Origin: Methanosarcina barkeri MS
Lineage (GTDB): Archaea > Halobacteriota > Methanosarcinia > Methanosarcinales > Methanosarcinaceae
Assembly: GCF_000970025.1 (NCBI RefSeq)
Contig: NZ_CP009528.1
Coordinates: forward strand, 1,413,168-1,477,167
Reading direction: 5' to 3'
DNA length: 64,000 nt
In this document: positions 9,717-19,821 of the stretch, in pieces
Layout: each line of letters opens with the position of its first letter
How positions within the stretch are numbered: the first letter of the stretch is position 1
The notes under the pieces: model-generated
What the model saw: the letters and a program-made list of their open reading frames with translations, nothing else
Database searches by the model: none
What the model was told of the DNA's origin: nothing
Made by a program: the position numbers and the translations under genes

Positions 9717-10424
9717 ATGCACATAATGGAAGGGTATTTACCAGCTATTTGGTGTATAGTATGGTTTGTAGTATCAATACCAGTTGTAGCATATGGTGTT
9801 TACAAACTGAATAAGCTAGTGAAAGAAGAACGCGGAATTTTACCTGTACTTGCTGTTGCAGGTGCATTTATTTTCGTCCTTTCATCACTCAAAATGCCTT
9901 CAGTTACCGGAAGCTGTTCTCACCCAACAGGAACTGGTATAGGTGCAATCATATTTGGGCCTGCTATTACTGCAGTTCTCTCGACAATTGTACTTATCTA
10001 TCAGGCTCTTTTCCTGGCACATGGTGGCCTGACCACCCTTGGAGCAAATGTCTTCTCCATGGGCATCGTGGGTCCGATAGTGTCATACCTGATCTATAAG
10101 GCTGGGATGAAGGGCAAACTCAATTTCTATCTAGTTGTCTTTTTGGCTGCAACCCTTGGAGACTGGGCTACTTACATTGTGACTTCTACAGAACTTGCTC
10201 TGGCGTTTCCTGCAGGGAATATACTTACCTTTGGAGGGTTCTTCAGTTCATTCAGCAAATTTGTGGCAATTTTTGCAATTACTCAGATACCGTTGGCGAT
10301 TGTAGAAGGCGCTGTCAGTGCACTGCTTTTCAAGTATATCATACAAGCTAAAAGTGATTTATTAGTTGAAATGAAAGTTATTGGAGAACCACTTGTAAGA
10401 AAACTTAGGGGGCTCTCTGCATGA
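9717..10424 (+). CDS. cbiM: Cobalt/nickel ECF transporter, substrate-specific subunit CbiM
   Basis: This 235-residue membrane protein begins MHIMEGYLP. The CbiM/NikM family uses this N-terminal Met-His segment to coordinate the Co or Ni ion. Several hydrophobic helices follow, with the conserved [18 protein letters not shown] segment near residues 56-73. CbiM is the membrane component that determines metal specificity in the ECF importer with CbiN, CbiQ and the ATPase CbiO. The start at 9717 is fixed by the need for His2 and by a GGTGAT ribosome-binding site. It overlaps cbiN by 4 bp (ATGA), so the two are co-translated. Co versus Ni cannot be decided from sequence alone. Confidence 0.95.
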   Translation: MHIMEGYLPAIWCIVWFVVSIPVVAYGVYKLNKLVKEERGILPVLAVAGAFIFVLSSLKMPSVTGSCSHPTGTGIGAIIFGPAITAVLSTIVLIYQALFLAHGGLTTLGANVFSMGIVGPIVSYLIYKAGMKGKLNFYLVVFLAATLGDWATYIVTSTELALAFPAGNILTFGGFFSSFSKFVAIFAITQIPLAIVEGAVSALLFKYIIQAKSDLLVEMKVIGEPLVRKLRGLSA

Positions 10425-10756
10425 GTAGAAAATTAGAACTTATAGTACTTGCCATCCTCCTGATTTTCGTAGCTCAGTTTATTTATGTCTCTTCGACCAC
10501 AGATGCCGAATATGGTGGAGCTGACGACAAACCTGAAGGTGTTATTGAGGAAATTACCGGTGGGACTTACAAACCTATTGCAGAACCTATATGGGAACCT
10601 CCAAGTGGTGAAATTGAAAGTCTTTTATTTGCTTTACAGGCAGCTATCGGTGCATCGATCATTGGATATTTCCTTGGATATTACAGGGCCAAAAGCAACT
10701 ATGAAAAAAAACTCGGGTTCAAAACCGAAAGTAAAACTGAAAAACAATCGCTATAA
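10421..10756 (+). CDS. cbiN: Cobalt transporter accessory subunit CbiN
   Basis: This 111-residue protein has two transmembrane helices (about 5-24 and 68-88) separated by an extracytoplasmic loop, the standard CbiN topology. The family assists metal loading of CbiM. It starts within the cbiM stop codon. The tail after residue 90 is charged and lysine-rich. Confidence 0.92.
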   Translation: MSRKLELIVLAILLIFVAQFIYVSSTTDAEYGGADDKPEGVIEEITGGTYKPIAEPIWEPPSGEIESLLFALQAAIGASIIGYFLGYYRAKSNYEKKLGFKTESKTEKQSL

Positions 10757-10789
10757 AAACATCCTCTGTACATTTTTTTCTTTGCCATG

Positions 10790-10823
10790 TTTCCTTTCCC
10801 TCCTTTTAGGAAGGAAAGTTTTT
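10790..10823 (+). terminator. Terminator-like hairpin after cbiN
   Basis: TTTCCTTTCC (10790-10799) can pair with AGGAAGGAAA (10808-10817), and a T-rich run follows. It supports cbiMN being a separate transcript from cbiQO. Confidence 0.5.
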
Positions 10824-11995
10824 CTCTTCTAGTTTTTAATTTTTAGTTAATGATTTGAGTTCTTGAAAGCCACAAGCAAAAGAATTCCTATTTTTCTCAA
10901 ATTCGGGAGATTTACTCTTTTGGCATGAAAGTCGTTTCAAGTACTTTCATATTTTTGTGCCTGTAATTCGAAGATTTTCATACTCGTTTTTTCGGAATTG
11001 ATCAATAATTTCCGGGCACAAACCAAACATTTTTGCTCTAGTCCAATTTTTTAAAGTATTTTATCAACTTTGGCAAAACCCCGTATATAATTAATTGTCT
11101 CAAGTGGATTGTGATTATCTGCAACTCCACAGCTCAATAAGTTTTTTGTTTCCAAATGATACAGCTGTCTTTGTAATTTTGAGCTTTCCTATGGAATATT
11201 TGCATATAGTTTTTCAAACAGATTTCTGAAACTCTTTTTCCCCAGTCCTTATTTCTGCAAAAATTGATTATATATAAAAGTTTTTGTTTAGGGGAATAGG
11301 AATGAAACATTTATGTATATTTCACAGGAAAACACAAATTTAATTGTTTTCTCTGTTTTTTCATTTATTTACTACTTCGCATGTACATGTTTTTCAAATA
11401 TAATTATACTTCTTAGTAATTCATTATTACTTGTTTTCATCAAATATATTATTTTATAAATTCCTCATAAATTTGTATTATATTGTGAAAATTTATGATA
11501 ATAAAATTTTAATATTTATTAAAAATTCGAATTTTTCGCTGCACTAAAAGATTGAAGCATTATATGAGTTCGTCAGTCCATACGAAAAATCAGTATCACG
11601 ATCTATTGTTAATACACAGAAATATCCCATATCTAATTTCCAGTAATAAATATCTAATTTTTTTGCTTCTTTCAGGAAGATTAGCTATAAACTGCTCATG
11701 ATGGAAAGCTTCTTTATATAATATTTCTCCAGAAAAACGTATGAAACCCTGCATAAAAAATTATTTTCTAAAGATAAATACCTATTTATAAAACTGCTTC
11801 CAAGTGTCCTTGTTGAGTTTATACCGTTGATCATTGAACTTATATCGTTGATCAAAATTTGCTCTTTGAATCTTGTTCTTTCAGTAACCAATCTAGCTTC
11901 TTATCGTGAAAGAACAATTCTGGAAATCCTTAATGATCATGAACAAAATGGGTTTCAAGATAGGTTCAATAATTAAACTAATCAAGAGGTCAGTT
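10824..11995. other. Long AT-rich intergenic region, no gene seen
   Basis: About 1.2 kb of low-complexity AT-rich sequence. The frame of the following exporter gene is open back to a GTG at 11906, but codon usage and the ribosome-binding site favour 11996. No repeat family seen elsewhere in the window was recognised here. Confidence 0.45.
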
Positions 11996-13138
11996 ATGTC
12001 TGAAAAAAATTCTAATTCTTATCCCAATGGAAAGGGAAGCGGTTCCAAACAGCTCCATGAGAATACCCGTAAAAAAGGATTTTTCAATTTTCTCTCCAGT
12101 TTTCACGTTCATTCTCATGACCACTCCCACAATCATTCCCATACACACTCTCACAAGCACAGCCATACTCATGGAACTGTTGATCCTTCCATACTTGCTA
12201 CTAGCAAAGGGCTCTGGGCTGTCAAATGGTCGTTTATCGGGCTGATGGTTACAGCTCTTCTGCAGATTTTCATCGTTTATATGTCAGGTAGTGTTGCCCT
12301 TCTTGCCGACACCATCCACAACTTCGGGGATGCATCTACTGCAATTCCTCTTGCAATAGCTTTTTCCCTGGCCAGAAGAAAACCAAGCAAACGCTTCTCC
12401 TACGGATATGGTAGAGTAGAAGATCTTGCAGGCGTGATCATCGTTTTCCTTATCCTTTTCAGTGCAATTGTAGCAGGATATGAATCTGTAACTCGTTTCT
12501 TTAGCCCGCAACCGATAGAGCATTTGCAGGCTGTGGTTGTTGCAGGGATTATAGGCTGCGTTGGAAACGAGTTAGTAGCCCAGTTTCGGATGAAAGTCGG
12601 AAAAGAAATAGGGAGTGCAGCTCTTATTGCTGACGGCTACCATGCTCGGGTAGATGGCTTTACCAGCCTTGCAGTCCTTATCGGAGCTGCAGGAATTTGG
12701 CTAGGATACCCGATGATTGATCCTCTCATTGGTATGCTAATCACAGTAACAATCCTGAAAATAGTCTTTGACACAAGTAAACTCGTGTTTACTCGCCTTC
12801 TTGACGGCGTTGAACCTGAAGTCATTGATAACGTAAAAATTATTGCTGAGAGCGTTGAAGGTGTTTGTGAAGTTACGGATCTTAGAGTCCGCTGGATCGG
12901 ACATCAGCTCCATGCGGAGATTAATGCTTCCGTTGAGCCTTCCCTTTCGGTTGAAGAGGGACATGAAATTGCTAACGCGATAAGAGAAAAGCTTCTGGAG
13001 AACTTTTTCTATCTATCTGGAACAACCATCCATGTAGATCCACTTACAGCCTCAGGGGAAAGCTGTCATTGCGGACATAAAAATTTGGAAAAGATACGTG
13101 GGAAACAAAAGAATATTTTAGTTGCTTATTCCCAATAA
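11996..13138 (+). CDS. His-rich cation diffusion facilitator (metal exporter)
   Basis: I chose the ATG at 11996 because GAGGT lies 5 bp upstream; this gives 380 residues. Residues about 40-65 are an alternating His segment (HSHDHSHNHSHTHSH) that probably binds metal. The CDF membrane domain follows, with ALLADTIHNFGDA (the D-x-x-H-N-x-x-D type site) in an early helix and the equivalent ALIADGYHARVDG (HxxxD site) later, then the C-terminal cytoplasmic CDF domain. The family exchanges divalent cations for protons; His-rich members export Zn, Co or Ni. Its position between cbiMN and cbiQO suggests balancing cobalt or nickel import, but that is inference. Two Cys and a His near the C-terminus (SCHCGH) could add a metal site. 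Confidence 0.9.
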   Translation: MSEKNSNSYPNGKGSGSKQLHENTRKKGFFNFLSSFHVHSHDHSHNHSHTHSHKHSHTHGTVDPSILATSKGLWAVKWSFIGLMVTALLQIFIVYMSGSVALLADTIHNFGDASTAIPLAIAFSLARRKPSKRFSYGYGRVEDLAGVIIVFLILFSAIVAGYESVTRFFSPQPIEHLQAVVVAGIIGCVGNELVAQFRMKVGKEIGSAALIADGYHARVDGFTSLAVLIGAAGIWLGYPMIDPLIGMLITVTILKIVFDTSKLVFTRLLDGVEPEVIDNVKIIAESVEGVCEVTDLRVRWIGHQLHAEINASVEPSLSVEEGHEIANAIREKLLENFFYLSGTTIHVDPLTASGESCHCGHKNLEKIRGKQKNILVAYSQ

Positions 13139-13259
13139 GATCACAAAAGATTCAGGTTTAGGTAATAAGGTTTCTTGCCCACCATAACCATTATATAATA
13201 ACCATCATATAGAACAAAACTCAACTCAACTTGATTTTATTTTACTTGAGGATTCCCTG

Positions 13260-14042
13260 ATGACCAATATCCTTGACGATTATGCCCTAATGAGCCCCCT
13301 CAGGCATCGAAACAACTGGTTGAAATTGGCGATAGTATTATTCGGCTTAATTGCAGGAGTTTCAGCCACGTCCCCAATTCCTCCTATTTTTATGGCATTA
13401 TGCATGAGCTTTGCAACAGTGGCTCTTGGCAAGGCCCCTCTTAAAACATATTTTAAGCTCTTGCTGGCTCCTTTGGGCTTTGCTATTGCAGGTATTCTTA
13501 TTATTGCCTTCTTTTCCGGATCGGGACCTGAATTGTTGTCATTCAAATTCCTCGGCTATCCTCTCTCTGTAAGAACAGATGGATTTGAGCTTGCCATGCT
13601 GGTACTTGCAAGATCAATAAGTGGGATGTGCTGTCTTTATTTCCTCGCACTGACAACCCCCATGATCGAACTTTTTGCCGTACTCAAAGCTGCCAGGCTT
13701 CCGGAATCTCTTATCGAACTTTCAATGCTTATCTACAGGTACATTTTTGTTTTCCTGGACATGGCTCTTTGCATAAGGTATGCCCAGACTGTAAGACTCG
13801 GGTACTCAAACTTCAGGCGTTCTATAAATTCTATTGGAATGCTTGCAAGCACCCTTTTCATCCGTTCCTGGGAGCAGGGAGACAAACTCTTTCTGGCAAT
13901 GAATTCCAGGTGCTATGACGGAAAAATGACTCTTTTTGAGGTTAAGAGGCCTGTAAAGGCGACAGAATTACTTTTAACTTCTGCCTACTTTATTTTAACT
14001 CTTGCACTGTTTTATTTTACAAAAAACATATCCATTGTTTGA
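13260..14042 (+). CDS. cbiQ: Cobalt/nickel ECF transporter membrane subunit CbiQ
   Basis: This 260-residue protein has about five to six transmembrane helices. It carries the T-component coupling motifs: AARLPESLIELSMLIYRYIF and a second A-R-S/G-type helix near MNSRCYDG. CbiQ links the ATPase to CbiM. A GAGGA ribosome-binding site lies 7 bp before the ATG, and a TATA-like ATTATATAATAA at 13190-13201 suggests its own promoter. The gap to cbiO is 11 bp. Confidence 0.93.
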   Translation: MTNILDDYALMSPLRHRNNWLKLAIVLFGLIAGVSATSPIPPIFMALCMSFATVALGKAPLKTYFKLLLAPLGFAIAGILIIAFFSGSGPELLSFKFLGYPLSVRTDGFELAMLVLARSISGMCCLYFLALTTPMIELFAVLKAARLPESLIELSMLIYRYIFVFLDMALCIRYAQTVRLGYSNFRRSINSIGMLASTLFIRSWEQGDKLFLAMNSRCYDGKMTLFEVKRPVKATELLLTSAYFILTLALFYFTKNISIV

Positions 14043-14053
14043 GGTAACAGATC

Positions 14054-15415
14054 ATGATCATTCTTGAGACCAGGGGCCTTAAATATAGATACCCTGACGG
14101 AACTGTAGCTATTCAGGACCTGAATATCGAAATCAAAAAAGGAAAAAAGGTAGCCTTTGTAGGTCAAAACGGCTCCGGAAAGTCCACGCTTTTTCTTTTA
14201 CTTAACGGGACCTTAAAACCAGCTGAAGGTGAGGTCCTTTTCCATGGAACTCCTTTTAAATACGATTCAAAATCCCTCAGGGAAATCCGAAAATCCATAG
14301 GAATTGTTTTTCAGAATTCCGATGACCAGATCTTTGCCCCTACAGTGTACCAGGATGTAGCTTTCGGGCCGGCAAATCTGGGTTATTCAAAAGAAAGGGT
14401 TGATACCTGTGTACAGCAAGCCCTTGAACAGGTGGGACTCTCTCGTCTAAAAGATAAGCCACCCCATCACCTAAGTGGAGGACAGAAAAAACGAGTTGCA
14501 ATTGCCGGGATTATGGCAATGGAGCCTGAAGTGATTATCCTTGACGAACCGCTCTCGAATCTTGACCCTGTAGGAGCGGATGAAATCATGGATTTGCTTA
14601 ACGAATTTAACCAGTTTGGGAGCACTATTATTATCTCTACTCATGATGTGGATTTAGCATACCGCTGGTCTGATTACGTGTTCCTGCTGTCAAACAGCAA
14701 AATTATAGGACAGGGTACTCCGGCAGAAGTTTTCAAAGACTCTGACCTCCTTAAAAAAACTGGGCTCAGGCAGCCCACTACCCTTGAGATCTATCATGAA
14801 ATCGAAAGAAGAGGGCTTGCATCGGGAGGAAATTCCCCAAAAACCATCCCTGAACTTGTCAATACCCTAAAACCTATTGACCTGATATGGGTTGATGTCC
14901 CTCCGGGAGTCAAAGAAGGAGATAGCCTGAACTTAGGGATCATGTACGGACAGTATGCAACTCAGTCTCCTTACGAGGCTGTTAATGCTACTGTGTTGCA
15001 TATCCATCCAGATGGAAGGGCTATTGTTGAGTTAAAGCGTAAAGGGATCAAAGCTGGTGGAGTCCTGATTTATGATACTGATAACTATTCCCTTCCAGAA
15101 GTAAAACAAATCCTTAAGGAAGGAGAAATCATCTTTGTCGGGGCAATGGGTAAAAAAAGTAAAATCCTTGCTGAGCAGGACGGAATCAGGTTGGATATTT
15201 CCTCTGGTGTTATAGACAAAACTATCCTGGCGGCACTTTGCGGAAAACGTTGCCTTATCCTTACGGCTGGCGGGATGGTTGACCACGCCCTTAAGAGAAT
15301 AAAGGAGTATGTGGAGACAAGCGGGATAGAGTTTACTATTGGAGTGGTTAACAGGAAAGAAGATCATCAGTGGATCGGAGAAACTGGGGACAGCCCTGAA
15401 ACGCTTAAGGTGTGA
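14054..15415 (+). CDS. cbiO: Cobalt/nickel ECF transporter ATPase CbiO with C-terminal extension
   Basis: Residues 1 to about 235 form a complete ABC ATPase: Walker [10 protein letters not shown] (37-45), Q-loop FQNSDDQIF, signature LSGGQKKR, Walker [13 protein letters not shown] and switch His in STHDVD. The family is normally 250-290 residues; this one has 453. The extra C-terminal part (about 270-453) has predicted alternating strands and helices and conserved-looking pieces such as [11 protein letters not shown] and [20 protein letters not shown] do not recognise its fold. It could regulate the ATPase or sense the metal or its cofactor. A GAGGT ribosome-binding site fixes the ATG. Confidence 0.93.
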   Translation: MIILETRGLKYRYPDGTVAIQDLNIEIKKGKKVAFVGQNGSGKSTLFLLLNGTLKPAEGEVLFHGTPFKYDSKSLREIRKSIGIVFQNSDDQIFAPTVYQDVAFGPANLGYSKERVDTCVQQALEQVGLSRLKDKPPHHLSGGQKKRVAIAGIMAMEPEVIILDEPLSNLDPVGADEIMDLLNEFNQFGSTIIISTHDVDLAYRWSDYVFLLSNSKIIGQGTPAEVFKDSDLLKKTGLRQPTTLEIYHEIERRGLASGGNSPKTIPELVNTLKPIDLIWVDVPPGVKEGDSLNLGIMYGQYATQSPYEAVNATVLHIHPDGRAIVELKRKGIKAGGVLIYDTDNYSLPEVKQILKEGEIIFVGAMGKKSKILAEQDGIRLDISSGVIDKTILAALCGKRCLILTAGGMVDHALKRIKEYVETSGIEFTIGVVNRKEDHQWIGETGDSPETLKV

Positions 15416-15633
15416 TTAAAAATAGAACTTGTAGTTGGGATCCAAACAAAGTAGAATAAACGTTCCTATTAATTTACTGGTCGTTCTCTATTGTCTGGTT
15501 GATATTATTCTCAAATGCTCATAAAGTAGTTTCCAGATCCTTTTTGTTCCAAACCACAATACAACTGGAGCTGACTTTCGCTCCTTGCACAAAAACTCAA
15601 TTATTTGTTATACGAATATTTAATCATGGCAGT

Positions 15634-15731
15634 ATCAACCATATAATATCAACCATATAATATCAACCATATAATATCAACCATATAATATCAGCCATAT
15701 AATATCAGCCATATAATATCAACCATATAAT
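15634..15731. repeat. 14-bp minisatellite, 7 units
   Basis: ATCAACCATATAAT is repeated seven times without gaps; units 5 and 6 carry AGCC instead of AACC. The array lies between cbiO and the convergent small gene at 15793. Confidence 0.95.
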
Positions 15732-15792
15732 ACTGGATGACCAATAAAAAAGAAGTACAGAAAAATAAAAAGTCTTAAAATTCTGTATATAT

Positions 15793-15972
15793 TTACTGAG
15801 GCCACATGGCGATTATTTTATCTATAGCTACATGGGTATACTTTCCGTCGTTTTTGAGAGTGAGGACATTATCGGCACAGGCTTCTATGGTTCCCTTGAA
15901 AACATCTGGCCCACCGCAGTAAACGTCTACAGCCTTGTTAAGGTAATGTTCTACTATAAAGCATTGATACAT
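15793..15972 (-). CDS. Small Sm-like or beta-barrel protein, 59 residues
   Basis: A 59-residue frame with a perfect GGAGG ribosome-binding site (15980-15984) 7 bp before the ATG. The protein starts MYQCFIVEHYLN and contains FKGTIEACADNVLTLKN followed by HVAIDKIIAMWPQ at the C-terminus. The pattern of a short beta strand, G-x-(I/V)-E, a turn and paired strands recalls the five-stranded Sm/LSm-like barrel of small archaeal proteins. Partner and RNA-binding function are not shown by the sequence. Coding character (codon use, ribosome-binding site) is strong. Confidence 0.75.
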   Translation of the reverse strand: MYQCFIVEHYLNKAVDVYCGGPDVFKGTIEACADNVLTLKNDGKYTHVAIDKIIAMWPQ

Positions 15973-16377
15973 TTTGTTTCCTCCATTTTCTTGTTAGTAT
16001 CTGCTATAATTGTTTGATAATACATTGGCTAATATGCATTATCTATTTACTAGTTGCGCATTTATATGTAATAAATGTATTTAAAAATTAAATTTGATTT
16101 TTAAAGATGCAAAGCCGTTGATCCTTGAAATTAAGTTAGTTTTTTTCTCTAATAAATATTCATTATAAGATTCCCACTTTACCAGGATAATTATATGACA
16201 TTTTTCATCAGATTTACTTGCTTTAAAAGTGTGCAAAAGATAGGTTTATCTGGATATTATTATCCTCATTGTAGAAAACCAATCTAAAATGATATTTTTC
16301 AATTAGCTGGGACCGATTACCGAGATCTACCTATTGCTTTTGTGTCTACTTGCATTGACGTATACTGTGTATGATGA

Positions 16378-16491
16378 GCTCTTGTTTAGTGATTTATCTC
16401 TTGTTTAGTGATTTAGCTCTTGTTTAATGATTTAGTTCTTGTTTGATGATTTAGCTCTTGTTTAATGATTTAGCTTTTGTTTAATGATTTT
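16378..16491. repeat. 19-bp minisatellite, 6 units
   Basis: Six units of GCTCTTGTTTAATGATTTA (with 1-3 changes each) at exact 19-bp spacing from 16378. This is the same period as the arrays at 4833 and 29741, but the sequence is unrelated. Confidence 0.92.
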
Positions 16492-16512
16492 GATCAAGTG
16501 TCTATTACCTTT

Positions 16513-16710
16513 AAAGCTCAAACTTGTTATCAGTTTTGTTAAATTTATATAAAGAGACTTAGATAATAAGGGATTGAAAGTAAATGTATTGGCCAGTTTA
16601 ACTACCTATGACCACTGAGAAAAGTTCCAGAACTTTTTATCAAACATCAAAAAAACATTGAAACAGAACATAACCAAAGCTAGAGCCTCTACATGAGGTT
16701 CAAAATCTCC
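16513..16710 (+). ncRNA. Candidate small RNA locus, copy A
   Basis: This segment shares its first ~40 bp (AAAGCTCAAACTTGTTATCA followed by a TTTATATAAA box) and its last ~60 bp (ATTGAAACAGAACATAA through a CCTC...GAGG hairpin) with 19355-19618. The middle parts differ. The TATA-like box in the conserved head suggests a promoter that drives a short structured transcript; no coding frame is shared. It could instead be a short repeated element. Confidence 0.35.
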
Positions 16711-16868
16711 TCATATTCCTCCATTTTTATCCGGAAGATGGTTAGCCGTCATTTCAAGGAAGTTCGAATTTCCTTCCTGAAAGCATAGGTTTAATCCAAT
16801 AATGTAAAAGAAAAATTTTTGTTTTCGTTCAATTTAGCTATCTGGTATCAATTTAGACCTGGAGTTCT

Positions 16869-17237
16869 ATGGCAAAAGTCGAAAAGGTATTACTACTGCT
16901 TAAAAATATGGTGTACGAAAGCACCAGCCCTAAGGAAACTCTCAAGTTTGCGAAATACTATAGGAATAAGGGGCTCGACGTGCTGGTTATTCTGTGGGGA
17001 CCTATGGGAGTGTTGCTTGCAAAAAAAGATAAAAACCGAGGATCACCAAAATATGATTCTACTGTTCAGGAATGCATCGACATGGGAGTAGAGTTTAAAT
17101 GCTGCCAGCTTGCCTCTGATATGATTGGGCTTAAGAAAGAAGAATTAATCCCTGGAATCGAATTTATCTGTTCAAAAGAGGTGGCTGAACTCTTTTTAAT
17201 ATACACAGACGAAAACCAGCTAATTATTACCTTATAA
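16869..17237 (+). CDS. DsrE-family protein
   Basis: This 122-residue protein starts MAKVEKVLLLLKNMVYES and shows the DsrE/DsrF-like alternating alpha/beta pattern, with GLDVLVILWGPMGVLLAKK and a central Cys-Cys pair (FKCCQLASDMIGL) where family members carry a sulfur-accepting cysteine. DsrE-type proteins transfer sulfur in tRNA thiolation or sulfur metabolism, and methanogens encode several uncharacterised paralogues. GGAG about 8 bp upstream supports the ATG. It stands alone: candidate RNA copy A is upstream and an IS relic downstream. Confidence 0.8.
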   Translation: MAKVEKVLLLLKNMVYESTSPKETLKFAKYYRNKGLDVLVILWGPMGVLLAKKDKNRGSPKYDSTVQECIDMGVEFKCCQLASDMIGLKKEELIPGIEFICSKEVAELFLIYTDENQLIITL

Positions 17238-17565
17238 GCCTTAGATTCTCAAAAAAGCTGCGGAATGCCTTTAAGTCACTTCATGAACCAGACAATAAAT
17301 TCTTGACTAGTGGTTTTAATTATGAAGGTATTGTCAATTTTTTCCTACCATATCTATTTTTTGTCAGTTTGTTAGGATTTCGGGTATAAATTATTACCCC
17401 TTTCTTGAGGGATATATAGTGTGCGAGATATGAGACATAATGCTTTTTTTTATAAAAATGAAAGAGGGTTTTGAACGCCATGTCTGAATCAAAATCATCA
17501 TCAAGTGACGGCACTGTATTAATATTTCCCTGTGAAGGTGCCACAAATCTGGGACAGCTTCATAC

Positions 17566-18698
17566 GTCATCGGTTAAGCATTAAATCCCCTCTCTTGTAT
17601 GTGTTTTTTTCTATTAGTAATCTAAATATCTCTGTATCTATGTCTCCTCGTCCCCCACCTACTCTTGAAGACTCTCTTCGAAAAATGTTTTCCCAAAGAG
17701 TGGTTAAGGCAAACTGCCAAAGAAACTGGTCTTATAGTACGTGAACGTAAAATTGACCCTGTCATTATCTTTTGGATTTTAACTCTCAGTTTTGGTGTCC
17801 GCTTGCAGCGTACACTTGCCAGTTTAAAACGAGAATATGAAACTGAGTCACAAAAAACCATAAGTGATAGCAGCTGGTACTATCGTTTTACTCCAGAATT
17901 CTGCTTGTTGATCTTGGTTTTTACAAAACTCAGATGTTTGCAAGGGTTGAGGAAAATGGAGGATATTTTGTTTAAAGAATAAGGAAAAATATGGATCCTA
18001 TTCTTGTTTCTGTTGAAGTGGGACTTTCTAAGACAAAAAGCAAGGAGTTCGCTGGAAAAACTGTTAGTGAATGCATTAAACAACTTTCTGGGAAAGATCT
18101 TGATGCAGTTGTAAAAATAGAATTCAAAAGAAGAGAGCATAAAGGCAAGCAAAAACAGGATGAGATGATTGTACGTCTTGTTGCAGTCTATAATGACGAG
18201 GATGAAAAGTACCATATTTATATCACAAATATTCAGAAAGATATTTTGAATGCAAAAGACATTGCAAACTTATATGGAGCAAGATGGGACATAGAACTGT
18301 TGTTTAAGGAATTGAAAAGCAAATACTCGCTGGACGTTCTTGAAACAAAGAATGTGCAGGTAATTGAAGCTCTAATCTGGACAGCAATATTGACACTAAT
18401 CGTTAGCAGAAGAATCTATTCTCTTGTAAGAAAATCAACAACTCATCCTGAAAAAATGGCTAGATATACACAGTTACGTTGGAGTACAATATTTGCAGAG
18501 AATGCATCAGATTTGTTAACAGTAATTCTGCATAGATGTGGAATTCAAAGTTGAAACGATAATGAGCGTATATGAAAGTCAAGCATTAGATCCTCATGTA
18601 AACAGAGAAGGGTTTAGAGATGAATGGTTTGAGTAATAAATGAAAAATTGGATTCAAAAAAAGTAACAGAAGACGGAAATAAATCCTTAACCGATGAC
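17566..18698 (+). mobile_element. Degenerate IS4-type insertion sequence
   Basis: Terminal inverted repeats GTCATCGGTTAA (17566-17577) and TTAACCGATGAC (18687-18698) bound a transposase pseudogene. At about 1.13 kb it is shorter than an intact element because an internal piece of the transposase is missing. The left end of a second copy survives at 27271-27410. Confidence 0.85.
17640..18636 (+). pseudogene. IS4-type transposase, four lesions
   Basis: The reading frame begins MSPRPPPTLEDSLRKMF at 17640, shifts in a T/C run near 17690 (compare the relic at 27390, which keeps the FPEEW frame), and continues to WYYRFTPE. It then jumps near 17895 to LLVDLGFYKTQMFARVEENG, so the segment with the first catalytic Asp is lost. 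A TAA stops the frame at 17973, and a further frameshift near 18545 precedes the natural end (NREGFRDEWFE). The Y-(2)-R-(3)-E-(6)-K signature of IS4 transposases is intact in YGARWDIELLFKELK. The element cannot transpose by itself. Confidence 0.85.
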
Positions 18699-18882
18699 CA
18701 ATGGAGTCTTTTATTTATTTCTGCTATTTTTTTCATTTCCAGTATATATTAACTTATTCACTTTTACTTGTTTTAATATTTACTGTTTTTATAGGTAAGG
18801 TCCTATGAATACGAAATCTATATATATCTAAAAGTTATTTCATATATGGGCAAATCAGATTTACTTGATTTATCCTTTAAGG

Positions 18883-18970
18883 TTCCATTTTGTATCCTCC
18901 TTAAATCTGTAGTCTTCCAGGAGTAATTTTCCATTTTATATCTCCTTAAACCTGCAGTCTTCAGGGAATG
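18883..18970. repeat. Imperfect tandem duplication of about 45 bp
   Basis: TTCCATTTTGTATCCTCC... (18883-18923) recurs as TTCCATTTTATATCTCC... (18929-18970), each followed by a TAAA-(T/C)CTG-AGTCTTC core. The rest of 18699-19354 shows no gene. Confidence 0.7.
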
Positions 18971-19354
18971 ATTTGCCTGTAAACCTCCTATATTTTTTCT
19001 TTTTTATTATTTATAGTCAATTAATAGAAGCAGTTCGCATATTATTAGTTAGTTGATGTTGTTTCCAAAACACTTTTAGTGGTGCATCATGCCTTTTGTG
19101 CAATTTAATAAGGTTAATAGCAAGCTTGATGCACGAAACATAAAAAATTTCTAGCACTGGATAATAAGTCATGAAAACACCAACCGCATAATGATGGACG
19201 ATCTAACATTCAGGCCTTCATTTATTTCCCAGTGTAACTCTTCTGAGTGCAGGTATTTTCAGAGAAAAACAGTCTTGACTGATTTGCCAAGGACCAATAA
19301 GACCGGATAAGTGGGGTTGGTAAAAAATACCTATAATGTGTTTATTTTACCCAT

Positions 19355-19618
19355 AAAGCTCAAACTTATTATCATTTTTGTTATATTTATATAAAACAAC
19401 TTCTATAAGTAGTGCTTGGAAGTAAAGATGTCAAACAATTTGACAGAGCATTACTTCCGCCTTGAAAACTAATGCGAAGGTATTGAAAAATCAGTATCAA
19501 CTACATAAGCCAGAGGCTTCACCAAAAAAACATTCTAAAAATTTGCCTCAAAGATTAAAAAACTATTGAAACTGAATATAAACAAATTAGGGTTCCTTCA
19601 TTGGGGCCCCAAATCCCC
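19355..19618 (+). ncRNA. Candidate small RNA locus, copy B
   Basis: The head (AAAGCTCAAACTTATTATCA plus TTTATATAAAA) and tail (ATTGAAACTGAATATAAAC, then a GGGGCCCC-centred hairpin) match copy A at 16513. The conserved TATA-like box and the structured tail suggest a transcribed RNA, but no expression evidence is available. Copy 1 of the short repeat at 19620 follows directly. Confidence 0.35.
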
Positions 19619-19619
19619 A

Positions 19620-19740
19620 GTTGTGTTGCAAAAATTTTCTTCTCGTACTTTAAGGCTATAATTGATACTTTTATGTACCATTCTAGGTGATTAGATTTGT
19701 TAACTTTCAGGATTTTTGTAACAAAACCTGTACTTTCATG
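19620..19740. mobile_element. Short repeat (MITE-like), copy 1
   Basis: It starts GTTGTGTTGCAAAAATTTTC and matches copy 2 at 20070 over the first ~75 bp and the last ~15 bp, with an internal deletion relative to it. It lies 81 bp upstream of the cdhD fragment. Confidence 0.65.
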
Positions 19741-19821
19741 TCGAATAGTAAAATCTGTATTTATACTTTATTTATATAGTCACTTATCAAACGAAAAACT
19801 TACGGATAAAGTGAGGTTTAC

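Noticed and set aside
11685-11891. 68-codon minus-strand frame
   Set aside because: No ribosome-binding site, no family resemblance, AT-rich composition with biased residues; likely chance.
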